From positions 1 to 64,000 of the forward strand of contig DATHUY010000147.1 of NCBI GenBank assembly GCA_035461765.1: DNA of 64,000 nucleotides. The letters run 5' to 3'. The position numbers and the translations under genes are program-made. The notes under the pieces were generated by a model. That model was given only the letters and a program-made list of their open reading frames with translations. It made no database searches and was not told the origin of the DNA. Below, one piece after another: positions 26,271 through 34,301 of this stretch (within the stretch, counting starts at the first letter, position 1; each line of letters begins with the position of its first letter). The stretch comes from Longimicrobiales bacterium (GTDB taxonomy: Bacteria; Gemmatimonadota; Gemmatimonadetes; Longimicrobiales; RSA9).

Positions 26271-26753
26271 TCAGCGCGCCGTCAGCACGATATCGAACGA
26301 GGCCGTGTAGGTACCGGCCGCCGCATTCGCCACGTCGGCCGCGAGGATCGTCCCGCCGAATCCGAGGGTAGCGACGGTCTGCGCGGCGCCGACGTCGATG
26401 TCGAACGAGGCAGCGCTGCAGGCAGAAGCCGCCGACCACACGGCGCCCAGCTCCCAGGCGCAGTTCAGTACGACCGGCAGATCCGTCAGGCCTGCGCTGC
26501 TGAGCGCGGTCGGCACGTTGGAAAAGCTGACCGTCAGGTCATGGTTGTACGTCAGCGTCCGAGTGACCGTGCCCGCCGTCGCATCGATCGTGTTGTCAAC
26601 GGTCGCGCTCAGCGTACCGAAGTCCACGTCGCCGCTCCCTGTGACTGCCGACGCCGGGTTGACCGTCGCCGTTGCGACCACCGTCTGCGCACTGGCCATC
26701 GCCGGCAGAACCAGGATCGCCACCGCGGCCGTCAGTATCATCTTCTTCAGCAT
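26271..26753 (-). CDS. Major pilin-like protein (DUF4402/spore-coat-U type)
   Basis: A 160-aa secreted protein with signal residues 1-22 (ending AMASAQ). The body is Ala/Thr/Ser-rich and beta-stranded, with GSGDVDFGTLSATVDNTIDA at the start, one Cys pair (LNCAWELGAVWSAASAC), and the closing strand AAGTYTASFDIVL. This fits a chaperone-usher pilin that forms the main shaft. First gene of the cluster; GGAGG lies four bases before the ATG. Length is typical for such subunits. Confidence 0.75.
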   Translation of the reverse strand: MLKKMILTAAVAILVLPAMASAQTVVATATVNPASAVTGSGDVDFGTLSATVDNTIDATAGTVTRTLTYNHDLTVSFSNVPTALSSAGLTDLPVVLNCAWELGAVWSAASACSAASFDIDVGAAQTVATLGFGGTILAADVANAAAGTYTASFDIVLTAR

Positions 26754-27080
26754 GCTGCCTCCGTTGAGATTGGGACTCTCCCGAGCCCTCTTGTGAACTG
26801 CGCCCCATATCGGGCCGTGTATGCGGCGCATCTGCCGCGGTGATTCTGGAATGAAATCTAGGAGGCGCTGCATGACGGAATCGTGAACGCCCGGTTACAG
26901 CACGTTCATGTTCGCCAGCCTCGACAAGTGTTGCGGCAGAGCGGTTTTAGCGGGACGTGGCCCGATCGCGCGGACGTTCAAGAACGCACGCGGTCACGCC
27001 GATGAGCAAAAAGTTGCGGGGTTTTGTGAAAACGGTGCGGTTACGACGGGCCTTGGCCGGGGCGCTGCGCACCCCGGCGG
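26754..27080. other. 327-bp gap upstream of the fimbrial operon
   Basis: It holds the leader of the fimbrial operon and the region downstream of the gene at 27081. A few A/T-rich stretches occur near 26940 and 27005-27025, where a promoter would be expected. I see no clear -35/-10 pair, no tRNA, and no credible gene. Near 27056-27080 there are short GC stems (CCGGGG...CCCCGG, CGGCGG...CCGCCG) by the end of the neighbouring gene that may act as a terminator. Confidence 0.4.
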
Positions 27081-27881
27081 TCAGCCGCCGAGCAGTGCGC
27101 GGATCTCGGGAGGCGGGTTGAAGGCGGAGTCGGGCACCTCGTTGAGCGTCACACGACGGAGCGTGACCACCTGATCCACACCGTCGACCTGCGTGGTGAT
27201 TCGCGTCGGCAGCCGTGCAGCGCCGAACATCTGGTAATCCTCATAAAGGATGAGCGCTTCGGTCGGACCCGTGCTCGACTCATGCGTGCGCACGGATCCG
27301 ATCAGCAGACCGGACTCGACGCTGTAGCAGTCGCTCGTCTCGCGCCCGGTCTTCCAGATCGTGTGCACCTTGAAGCAGTCATGGCCACCCAGCGTGGTGC
27401 GCTCGATGGTGGTCATGGAATCGATGAGCTCCGCGGTCCGAAGATGCGAATCGAAGTGGGCATCGTCCTCCGCCTGCCTCGCCTCGGGGCCGGCCAGAAT
27501 ACGCGGCCCTTCCACGGGATCCACGGACCAGCCGTTCTCACCGTTGTAGCCCGTCCGCACCTCGCCGTAGCCCGGTACGGACGCGACCATGACCGTGCGA
27601 TTCGGCCGCCCCTGCCAGATCTCCAGCGTGCCCGTGATCCCCGCCACCGGGATGGACACCTCGCCGACGGAGTGGAGCGACCGAATGTTCGCAAAGGTCG
27701 CAGCGCCCATCGCTTCATGGTAGCGGGCGACGATCTGCTCCGCGCCAGGCAGCGCAGCCGGTGCGGGCGCAGGGACCTGCGCCGCGGCGGGTCTCGGTGC
27801 GTGCGAGACGGCCGCGAAGACGGCGAGAGCCGCTGTCAGCGATCGGCCCGCGGACCTGAGTCTGAGCTGTGGTAATGTCAT
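27081..27881 (-). CDS. Exported protein, outer-membrane lipoprotein-sorting (LolA-like) fold
   Basis: A 266-aa protein. Signal residues 1-35 (ending RPAAAQV). The remainder (EQIVARYHEAMGAATFANIRSLHSVGEVSIPVAGITGTLEIWQGRPNRTVMVASVPGYG and later DCYSVESGLLIG) follows the beta-sheet pattern of LolA/LolB-like and DUF620 proteins, which bind lipids or act as periplasmic carriers. No lipobox is visible. ATG 27881 has GGAGG four bases upstream. It is separated from the LytTR regulator by a repeat element. Confidence 0.68.
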   Translation of the reverse strand: MTLPQLRLRSAGRSLTAALAVFAAVSHAPRPAAAQVPAPAPAALPGAEQIVARYHEAMGAATFANIRSLHSVGEVSIPVAGITGTLEIWQGRPNRTVMVASVPGYGEVRTGYNGENGWSVDPVEGPRILAGPEARQAEDDAHFDSHLRTAELIDSMTTIERTTLGGHDCFKVHTIWKTGRETSDCYSVESGLLIGSVRTHESSTGPTEALILYEDYQMFGAARLPTRITTQVDGVDQVVTLRRVTLNEVPDSAFNPPPEIRALLGG

Positions 27882-27902
27882 CGGACCTCCGAAACACCCA
27901 TC

Positions 27903-28088
27903 CGGACGCGGCACCCGTTCTGCAAAATGACCGATCCGGCCATATTCTCGCTGAATGCCCGGACCGGGCGCAACGGCCGGCGCCGCGCCATGCCGCGCGA
28001 AGCCGCCCCGCAGCCGGTCAGGAGCCGCCACTGGAAGGGCGCGGCCAATGGCGGATTGTGGCGAGGTGCAAAAGGGGTTCCGCGTCCG
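27903..28088. repeat. 186-bp element with terminal inverted repeats, copy 2
   Basis: The left end at 27903 begins CGGACGCGGCACCC and continues TTCTGCA after one base. The right end at 28067-28088 is the reverse complement over 22 bases with three mismatches. Both ends match the element at 6204-6334. The interior is GC-rich with stems (CCCGGACCGGG, CGGCCGGCGCCG) and no credible gene. It lies between two minus-strand genes, as copy 1 does. Confidence 0.75.
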
Positions 28089-28134
28089 ACGACGTCGTTA
28101 CCCGACGACGTCGTTACCCGACGACGTCGTTACC
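28087..28134. repeat. Three perfect 16-bp tandem repeats, each with a palindrome
   Basis: CGACGACGTCGTTACC is repeated three times without change at 28087-28102, 28103-28118 and 28119-28134. Each unit contains ACGACGTCGT, a perfect 10-bp palindrome. The array begins at the outer edge of the inverted-repeat element, and the last unit overlaps the stop codon of the LytTR regulator gene. It could be an operator array or a recent slippage product. Confidence 0.85.
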
Positions 28135-28900
28135 GCGAGCTCTGAAGCAGTTCCTGCAGCCGTTCCCGGTACCCGCGGCTCGACGTGAGTCGCGTGCCGT
28201 CGTCCAGCACGACGACGTAGTCGCCCTGGAACAGTGGTTCCAGCTCCCTGATTTTGTCCACGCGGACGATCGTCGAGCGGTGGATGCGGACGAAGTCCGT
28301 GGGGTCCAGCTTGGCCTCGAGCGCCGTCATGGTCTCGCGCAGCAGGTACTCGCGGCCGCCCGCGTGCAGCCGCACGTAGTTGGAGGCGGCTTCGACCCAG
28401 TCTATCTCTGCAACGCGCAGGATGAGGATGCGGCCGCCCGACCGCACGACCAGTCGCTCCAGGTACTGGCTTCGACTCCGCAGCTCGCCGAGCAGCAGCT
28501 CGAGCCGGTCGTCCATCGTGGACTGGCGGCGACCGTTCACCTGCATACGCGCGCGCTCCACTGCGCTGCGGAAGCGCTCCGTATCGTACGGCTTGAGGAT
28601 GTAGTCGATGGCGTGGGCATCGAATGCCCGCAACGCAAACTCATCGTACGCGGTCGTGAAGACGGTCACCGGCATGTGCGGCGCGCCCACTGCGTCCAGC
28701 ACCGCGAAGCCATCGAGCCCGGGCATCTGCACGTCGAGGAACAGCAGGTCGGGGCGCAGTGTCTCGATCTGCGTGACTGCTTCCTCTCCCGTTCCGGCCT
28801 CTCCGACAATCTCGATGTCGGACTCTGCTTCCAGATGCAGCCGCACGCCCTCGCGCGCGAGCGGCTCATCGTCGACGATGATCGCGCGAATAGCTTTCAT
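28130..28900 (-). CDS. LytTR-family response regulator
   Basis: A 256-aa cytoplasmic regulator. The receiver domain (1-120) has DDE at 10-12, phospho-acceptor Asp56 (LFLDVQMPG), Thr of FTTAYDE and Lys of ILKPYD. The LytTR DNA-binding domain covers about residues 148-250 (VRSGGRILILRVAEIDWVEAASNYVRLH, FVRIHRSTIVRVDKI). GAGGAG precedes the ATG. The partner sensor kinase gene is 47 bases upstream on the same strand, so the two form a classic AlgR/LytR-like pair. Confidence 0.94.
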   Translation of the reverse strand: MKAIRAIIVDDEPLAREGVRLHLEAESDIEIVGEAGTGEEAVTQIETLRPDLLFLDVQMPGLDGFAVLDAVGAPHMPVTVFTTAYDEFALRAFDAHAIDYILKPYDTERFRSAVERARMQVNGRRQSTMDDRLELLLGELRSRSQYLERLVVRSGGRILILRVAEIDWVEAASNYVRLHAGGREYLLRETMTALEAKLDPTDFVRIHRSTIVRVDKIRELEPLFQGDYVVVLDDGTRLTSSRGYRERLQELLQSSR

Positions 28901-28947
28901 GATCTCCTCAATGCTGGTGCAGAACGCGTTCGACGAACGCGCACGTT

Positions 28948-30096
28948 TCAGACTGCGGCCGTCTGGAGATCTGCTTCCAGCGGCTCACCTTCGTACTGAC
29001 GCAGTGGCAGCCGTACGGTTGCACACGCGCCTCCCTCGGCCCTGTCGGAAAGGGTCAGTTGTTGCCGGCTGCCGTAGAGCTGCTCGAGCCGCGCACGCGT
29101 GTTGGCGAGGCCCACTCCGTTGCCGTCGCTCGCTGCGGTGGCGTCCACACCGGGTCCCGTATCGAGGACGCGCAGCTCGAGCCATTTGCCATCCATGGCG
29201 TCCGCTTCCACCCGGACCACGCCGGGGCCCGCGCGGCGTGAGATACCGTGCCGGATCGCGTTTTCGACGAGCGGCTGAAGCACCAGGGACGGCACTTCCG
29301 CGTCGAGCACGGCCGGATCGATATCGCGTTCGACCGTCAGCCTGTCGCGAAAGCGGACGTTCTCGATCTCGAGATAGCAGTCCAGGATGGCCAGTTCGTC
29401 GCGCAATGACAGTACGTGCTGCCGGTTATCAAGTGACAGCCGCAGGAGGTCGCTCAGCAGCATCAGCATCCGCACTACACCCTCCCGCTCCCCCTTCATC
29501 GCCATCACCGAAATGGCGTTCAGCGTGTTGAACAGGAAGTGGGGATTCAGCTGCATCCGCAGAGAGTCCAGCTTCGCGCGCGACAGGCTTGCCTCGAGGC
29601 GCGACGTGCGCAGCGCCAGCCGCGCCGCCTGTCCCTCCCGCTCACGGTAGCGACGACCGTAGTCGTAGGCGTTGTACGCACCCACCACCGCGAAATAGGT
29701 CAGGAGCTCCAGCACGAAGAACGTTGTCAGCAGTCGCGAAAGGCTCTCGCTCAGGCTCCAGGGGGGCTGAGGACCGCGCGACAGCACGTAGTCGCCCAGC
29801 CAGCTGGAAGCGGCGACGTGGAGGAATGCGAACAGGACTGCCGCCAGGAGGTGCAGCGGCAGCGTCCGGTGCCACCGGACGGGCTCCAGCGGAAAGCGAC
29901 GCGACAGCCACACGATGGCGGGCACGAGAAGCAGCAGAACGTACCACGACGGCAATGTGGAACGCAGTGCGTCGAGCCAGCTGATCGGCCGGTCCATCGC
30001 GGCCATGCCGGCGTAGAGCTGGGCCGCCTCGATCAGGCCGATCAGGGTCGCGGCACCGAACCACGCCAGCAATATTTTCTTTTTCCGCCGGATCAT
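28948..30096 (-). CDS. LytS/AlgZ-type sensor histidine kinase
   Basis: A 382-aa membrane kinase. The N-terminal half has four hydrophobic segments (about residues 8-30, 48-66, 80-100, 120-142) with no recognisable sensor domain. The kinase core begins at about 175: LRMQLNPHFLFNTLN with phospho-acceptor His186, the signature of the His_kinase (LytS) family. The ATPase part has PLVENAIRHGI (N box) and DTGPGVD/GVGLANTRARL (G boxes). It would phosphorylate the LytTR regulator encoded just downstream. A small palindrome, GTAAG-AC-CTTAC, lies 37-48 bases before its start and could be an operator. Confidence 0.93.
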   Translation of the reverse strand: MIRRKKKILLAWFGAATLIGLIEAAQLYAGMAAMDRPISWLDALRSTLPSWYVLLLLVPAIVWLSRRFPLEPVRWHRTLPLHLLAAVLFAFLHVAASSWLGDYVLSRGPQPPWSLSESLSRLLTTFFVLELLTYFAVVGAYNAYDYGRRYREREGQAARLALRTSRLEASLSRAKLDSLRMQLNPHFLFNTLNAISVMAMKGEREGVVRMLMLLSDLLRLSLDNRQHVLSLRDELAILDCYLEIENVRFRDRLTVERDIDPAVLDAEVPSLVLQPLVENAIRHGISRRAGPGVVRVEADAMDGKWLELRVLDTGPGVDATAASDGNGVGLANTRARLEQLYGSRQQLTLSDRAEGGACATVRLPLRQYEGEPLEADLQTAAV

Positions 30097-30325
30097 GCGC
30101 GCGCGGCCGCCTCATTTTGAATTCGTGAGATTGTAAGACCTTACCGGAAAGGAATCTGCACGACAACAGCGCGGGGAGGAATCGCGCCCGTGGCGGGACG
30201 GCCGGCCACCCCCGCAGGGCGAGTCAGCGACGGCTGCCTGTCGCCCGCACGCAGGGCTCTCGCCGGGCGACTTCCCTTCTTGTTGCCTGCCCGGAGCGCG
30301 ACTCAGGCCGGCGCGTTCTCTCTCT

Positions 30326-31648
30326 TCAGCCGACCCAGTCCGCGATTGTCACCACCACGTCTTCCGCCACGTATCCCGGAGCGATGTACTCGGCCGGCGA
30401 CGCAGGACCGGTGCCGGTGACGAAGAGATGATTCAACCCGGGGAACGCCTTCAGCAGGGTCCCGGCGCGGTCCCGGGTGGCTTCGCGCCAGATGGCGAAG
30501 TCGTCCATCGTGACCTGATAGTCGCGCTCACCCTGCAGCACCAGGACGGGGATGGCCAGTGCCACCGCTTCGGCCACCGCATCGCGCGCTTCCAGATCGC
30601 GGAAATACGATGCCGGCGCGCCCAGGATCACGGCCGTGTCGGGCGCTTCACCCGACGTCAGCAGGCGAACCTCCGCGAGTGCGGCCGCCAGCTGCGCCTG
30701 CGCTTCCGGCGCCGCATTCAGCGGCAGCCCGGCCAGGTACTCCAGCTGCGCCTCCATGATCTCACCGATCGGGCGCGCAGGCGCGGCCAGCATGATCACG
30801 CCCGCCACCCTCCCGTCGCGGCGGGCGATCTCCGGCGCAAGCTGAGCACCCAGCGAGTGGCCCGCGATATACACGCGCTCCGGGTCTACCGACGGATTCG
30901 ACCGCACCAGCTCGAGCGCCGCCAGGGCATCCTCGATCACCTCGTCGTCGACGGTTATCGCACCCGTCATCCTGGCGCCGTGCGTCTTCGTCCGCTTCTC
31001 GTAGCGGAGAACGACAACGCCGTGCGTGGCCAGGCCCCACGCGAGGTCGCGAAACACCTTCGTTCCGCCCACCGTCTCGTCGCGGTCGTGCGGACCCGAG
31101 CCATGCACCAGCACCATTGCCGCGTGCCGGTCGCCTTCCACCGGCACGGAGATCGTCCCCGGCAGCAGCCACGGCTCCTCACCCACCCGTACCTCTGCCT
31201 CGCGGAACTTCGCCGCATCCGCGTACGGCGGGCCGGGTGTCGGCTCGGCCTCCGCCTCGGGCACCGCCCCAACCCAGAAACCCACCACCTCCGGCGCCGG
31301 TGAGAGCACTACCCGCAGCAGTACCGTATCGCGCTCGAAGTCACCGTAAAGCTCGACGGACTGCATCGTGTCGATCGCGGTCACACCACGCACCCGCTTC
31401 ACCACGCCATCGCCCAGAGCGGTCCCGACCTGCCCCCATACCGTCTGCAGCTGCGTCGCACCCAGCCGGTCACGCAGCGATGGAGCCACCATCGCCTCCG
31501 CGCCCGCCCAGTCCCCCTCCTGCAGCAGCCCCACGAAGCGCTGCGCGCTCGCCACCGCCGCGCTGTCTGTCAGCTGAGCTGAGCCCTGCCCCGGCATCGC
31601 GCCCAGCCCGAGCACCAGCATCGCCACCATCGCACACCGCCTGTCCAT
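30326..31648 (-). CDS. Secreted alpha/beta hydrolase with N-terminal DUF3887-like domain
   Basis: A 440-aa exported protein. Signal residues 1-25 (ending QGSAQ). Residues about 28-130 are a DUF3887-like NTF2-fold region (RFVGLLQEGDWAGAEAMVAPSLR). The hydrolase domain follows, with the oxyanion loop LVHGSGPHDRDE, the nucleophile Ser in AGHSLGA, the Asp region (VLQGERDYQV) and the final His in LNHLF. It may be an acyl esterase or peptidase; substrate unknown. An ArsR-type operator lies 24-46 bases upstream, nearly identical to the one before arsR-sdpI, so it is probably repressed by that regulator. Confidence 0.85.
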   Translation of the reverse strand: MDRRCAMVAMLVLGLGAMPGQGSAQLTDSAAVASAQRFVGLLQEGDWAGAEAMVAPSLRDRLGATQLQTVWGQVGTALGDGVVKRVRGVTAIDTMQSVELYGDFERDTVLLRVVLSPAPEVVGFWVGAVPEAEAEPTPGPPYADAAKFREAEVRVGEEPWLLPGTISVPVEGDRHAAMVLVHGSGPHDRDETVGGTKVFRDLAWGLATHGVVVLRYEKRTKTHGARMTGAITVDDEVIEDALAALELVRSNPSVDPERVYIAGHSLGAQLAPEIARRDGRVAGVIMLAAPARPIGEIMEAQLEYLAGLPLNAAPEAQAQLAAALAEVRLLTSGEAPDTAVILGAPASYFRDLEARDAVAEAVALAIPVLVLQGERDYQVTMDDFAIWREATRDRAGTLLKAFPGLNHLFVTGTGPASPAEYIAPGYVAEDVVVTIADWVG

Positions 31649-31671
31649 GGCTCCTCCCGGACCCCTGCCAA

Positions 31672-31694
31672 CATTTAGATTGTTGTCTAAATAT
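31672..31694. promoter_or_regulatory. ArsR/SdpR-type operator upstream of the hydrolase gene
   Basis: ATTTAGA at 31673-31679, six bases TTGTTG, then TCTAAAT at 31686-31692, in an A/T-rich island within a high-GC window. The 23-bp block 31672-31694 matches 35247-35269 with one mismatch. On the minus strand it overlaps a possible -10 sequence (TATATT) for the hydrolase gene starting at 31648. Confidence 0.82.
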
Positions 31695-31771
31695 AGTCTC
31701 GCACCCGCGCAGCCGTCCAGACCAGGCTGGTCACGCGGCTGGCGCGCCCCGGCGCGGCTGGAGTACAGACG

Positions 31772-33148
31772 TCAGGCGATGTGGCTGACGGAGTCCGTGA
31801 GGCGTTCGAGGCCGGTGCGCAGCAGCGCAGGGATGGTACACTCGAGCTCCCAGGTAAAGCCGGTGGCGGGCAGGAGCTCTGCGTGGACTGTGGCTGCGCG
31901 CTGAAAGGGTGCGAGACGCCGGGCGATGTCGAATGCGCGGACGAGATGATCGTGGGGTGCGAGGTCGTCCCAGGGCGCGAGATAGCTGTCGCGGATTCTG
32001 CGCTGAGCGACACGGGAGACGGAAGGCAGCAGTTGCACGGCGTCGTCGAGCAGGGCGGCGATGGCGAAGAAGGGATGGGATATGGCGCTGTCGGACCAGT
32101 CGAGATAGACGGGCGCGGTGACGGTACTGAGGATGTTACCGGCGCGCAGGTCGCCATAGTCGAGGCAGTCGGGCAGGTCGAAGCTGGCGAGCTCCTCGCA
32201 GAGGGTGAGGAGCGTGGTCACCAGTCCGGCCGTTCGTTCTATGTCCCGCCGCGGCAGGCCGCAGGGATGTCCGAGCATCATGACGGACGTGTCGGCGCAC
32301 AGCGGCGGCAGCCGGCGGGCCAGAACATCGAGCTGGCGGGAGGGGCAGCCGATGGCGCGCAACTCGGGGCACGCGTGCACGGTGTCGAGCTGTATCTCCG
32401 CCATGCGCCGGGCCGCACGATACCAGACTTCCTCTTCACGCTCCTCGCTGAGCGGCATGGCGCCGTTGCCGGCCTCGCGCTGGAGCAGCCAGCCGCGGCC
32501 GGCGTCGATGGCGAGCACTTCCGGCACGTTCTGCGGATATGTGCGGGCGAGCCACTGCATCAGGGCAGGCTCGTGCGCGAACATGAACGGAGCGGCGCGG
32601 AAGTAGAACGTGTCGGTATGGCCTCGAATGCGCATCACGAATGCGCGTTCGGAACCGCGCAGCTGCTCCGGAGTGCGCGTGGCCATGACGCCTGCTTCGC
32701 TGAGGCGGGCGACAGCCCACGCGAGCGCCTCGATGTACCAGCCTCTGTGCGACCAGGGTGCTCCTGTGACCGGGCGCTCACCGGTCTGCCGGTTGTACCA
32801 GGCGTGGGCGACTTCGCGGACTTCCGGATCGGGGACATGCAGGAGACCGAGCTCGGCCGATCCCACCCATGTCGCCGCGGGAATCATGTCGTGTGGTGCG
32901 GAGTGATTCTCGAGCTCGTAGAGGCGGTCGATCTCTCCCGTGCGGGGGTCCGTGCGGCTGTGCACGCAGCGCAGGACCGTCGTTTCCATGCCATATCGCG
33001 CCGCCACTGCGCGGTTGACCTGGTTCGTCTCCTGCCACGTATATGACGCCGATTCCTCCCAGAACGGAAGCCGCCATTCGCCATGCGCGTTCATCATCAG
33101 CAGGCGCGGCTCGAGCGGGTGCGGCAGCAGCACGCTGTAACGCGTCAT
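31772..33148 (-). CDS. Aminoglycoside-phosphotransferase (APH)-like protein
   Basis: A 458-aa protein. The first 170 residues have no recognised domain. From about residue 190 the protein follows the APH/choline-kinase fold: an N-lobe-like region (DTFYFRAAPFMFAHEPALMQWLARTYP), the catalytic loop as LDYGDLRAGNIL (Brenner-type motif with Tyr in place of His) and YLDWSDSAISHPFFAIAALL as the metal-binding segment. It probably phosphorylates a small molecule. Its ATG overlaps the Rieske oxygenase stop by four bases (ATGA), so the two products are made together and may act on one substrate. Confidence 0.7.
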   Translation of the reverse strand: MTRYSVLLPHPLEPRLLMMNAHGEWRLPFWEESASYTWQETNQVNRAVAARYGMETTVLRCVHSRTDPRTGEIDRLYELENHSAPHDMIPAATWVGSAELGLLHVPDPEVREVAHAWYNRQTGERPVTGAPWSHRGWYIEALAWAVARLSEAGVMATRTPEQLRGSERAFVMRIRGHTDTFYFRAAPFMFAHEPALMQWLARTYPQNVPEVLAIDAGRGWLLQREAGNGAMPLSEEREEEVWYRAARRMAEIQLDTVHACPELRAIGCPSRQLDVLARRLPPLCADTSVMMLGHPCGLPRRDIERTAGLVTTLLTLCEELASFDLPDCLDYGDLRAGNILSTVTAPVYLDWSDSAISHPFFAIAALLDDAVQLLPSVSRVAQRRIRDSYLAPWDDLAPHDHLVRAFDIARRLAPFQRAATVHAELLPATGFTWELECTIPALLRTGLERLTDSVSHIA

Positions 33149-34239
33149 CCCGCTGCGTTCAGCACGCGTGCAAGCAGGCCGTGCAGATGGTGTGTCCCGG
33201 TTTCGCGGCGGGGCGAGTAGCGGCCGCGGTCGTAGAGGCGCGAGCGCACACCGCGCTGCACCGACTCCACCACTTCCTCATCCTCCATCTCGACGCGATG
33301 CAGGTCTCCACCCGCACCGACGCCCCTGAGGGATGCGTCGTGCACATATGTCAGGAACGACACGCGCGTACGCTCCGGTCCGAGTGGCTGCACGATGTTC
33401 ACTGACAGGCCCCAGGGATAGAAGTTCAGCATGAGGTTCGGAAACAGCCAGAAGTACCAGCCGGCGATCCGCGTGCCCGCATCCGGGTGACCGGCGGGCA
33501 GGTCGAACGCGGGCTCATCCCCCCTGGCCGGGCCGATCTGCACGCTGCACCATTCGTACAGCTCCGTGCGATACGTGTCGTAATCGAGCTTGTCCGACAG
33601 ACTCCTGCCGTGCACGTAGGGGATGTGGAATTCTTCGAGATAGTTCTCCGTGTATAACGCCCAGTGGCAGTTCATCAGGTAGTCGCGTGATGAATCCGCG
33701 TCGAACTCGAAGCCGTCGAGCGGCAGCCACCCGACCCGGGCAATGACCGGCGCGATCCACTCATCAAACGACATCAGCGGATCCAGCGACGTGAACAGCA
33801 GCGGTCCGAATGCGTGCAGCGGCAGGCGCGGCAGGTCGTCGGCCGCGGACGGGAAGCCGTGCACACCATCGAACTCCGGCATATGCTGGAAACGGCCGTC
33901 CAGGCCGAACCGCCGGCCGTGATACCGGCAGCGCAGCGTGTTCACATGACCCTCGCCCTCCACGACGAGGGCGCCGCGGTGCGTGCACACGTTGGACAGG
34001 CAGTGAGCTTCGTCCGCCTGATCGCGCGTGAGCACCAGAGGCTCGTCCAGGCAGCCCGGCAGCAGCGTGAACGGCACCACGCGTCCCGGCGCTTTCAGCC
34101 TGCCAGCATCACCGGCGTACTGCCAGCTCCGTGCGAAGATATGCTCGCGCTGCTGCGCGTATGCCGCCGCATCGTGATACAGCTCCGATGGCGGCGTGCT
34201 CGCACGCCTGATATCGGCATCGATCTCGAACGGATTCAT
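33145..34239 (-). CDS. Rieske non-heme iron oxygenase, alpha subunit
   Basis: A 364-aa oxygenase. The Rieske [2Fe-2S] motif is Cys85-x-His87 and Cys104-x2-His107 (CTHRG ... CRYHG). The mononuclear iron site is ENYLEEFHIPYVH, with Asn199, His205 and His210 as ligands or neighbours; the last Asp/Glu ligand would lie near residue 330. This layout is seen in choline- or carnitine-type monooxygenases and in aromatic-ring hydroxylases. No reductase or ferredoxin gene is close. The open frame extends upstream, but ATG 34239 gives the standard N-terminus. Translationally coupled to the APH-like gene. Confidence 0.9.
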   Translation of the reverse strand: MNPFEIDADIRRASTPPSELYHDAAAYAQQREHIFARSWQYAGDAGRLKAPGRVVPFTLLPGCLDEPLVLTRDQADEAHCLSNVCTHRGALVVEGEGHVNTLRCRYHGRRFGLDGRFQHMPEFDGVHGFPSAADDLPRLPLHAFGPLLFTSLDPLMSFDEWIAPVIARVGWLPLDGFEFDADSSRDYLMNCHWALYTENYLEEFHIPYVHGRSLSDKLDYDTYRTELYEWCSVQIGPARGDEPAFDLPAGHPDAGTRIAGWYFWLFPNLMLNFYPWGLSVNIVQPLGPERTRVSFLTYVHDASLRGVGAGGDLHRVEMEDEEVVESVQRGVRSRLYDRGRYSPRRETGTHHLHGLLARVLNAAG

Positions 34240-34301
34240 GACGCTCTCGCAGGTCGAGGCTGGCGGATGGCTCCACAATCTGTGCCGCAGACCCGCCACG
34301 T

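Noticed and set aside
26994-27030. Sigma-54 promoter upstream of the fimbrial operon
   Set aside because: GCAAC-TTTT-TGC on the minus strand resembles the -24/-12 pattern but the spacing is one base off and key bases are missing.
28087-28134. Tandem array read as LytTR boxes or a CRISPR
   Set aside because: The units lack spacers, so it is not a CRISPR. The bases around CGTT do not fit the LytTR consensus and the 16-bp period does not match its usual spacing.
31781-33046. 421-aa plus-strand frame
   Set aside because: Antisense to the APH-like gene; composition typical of a shadow.
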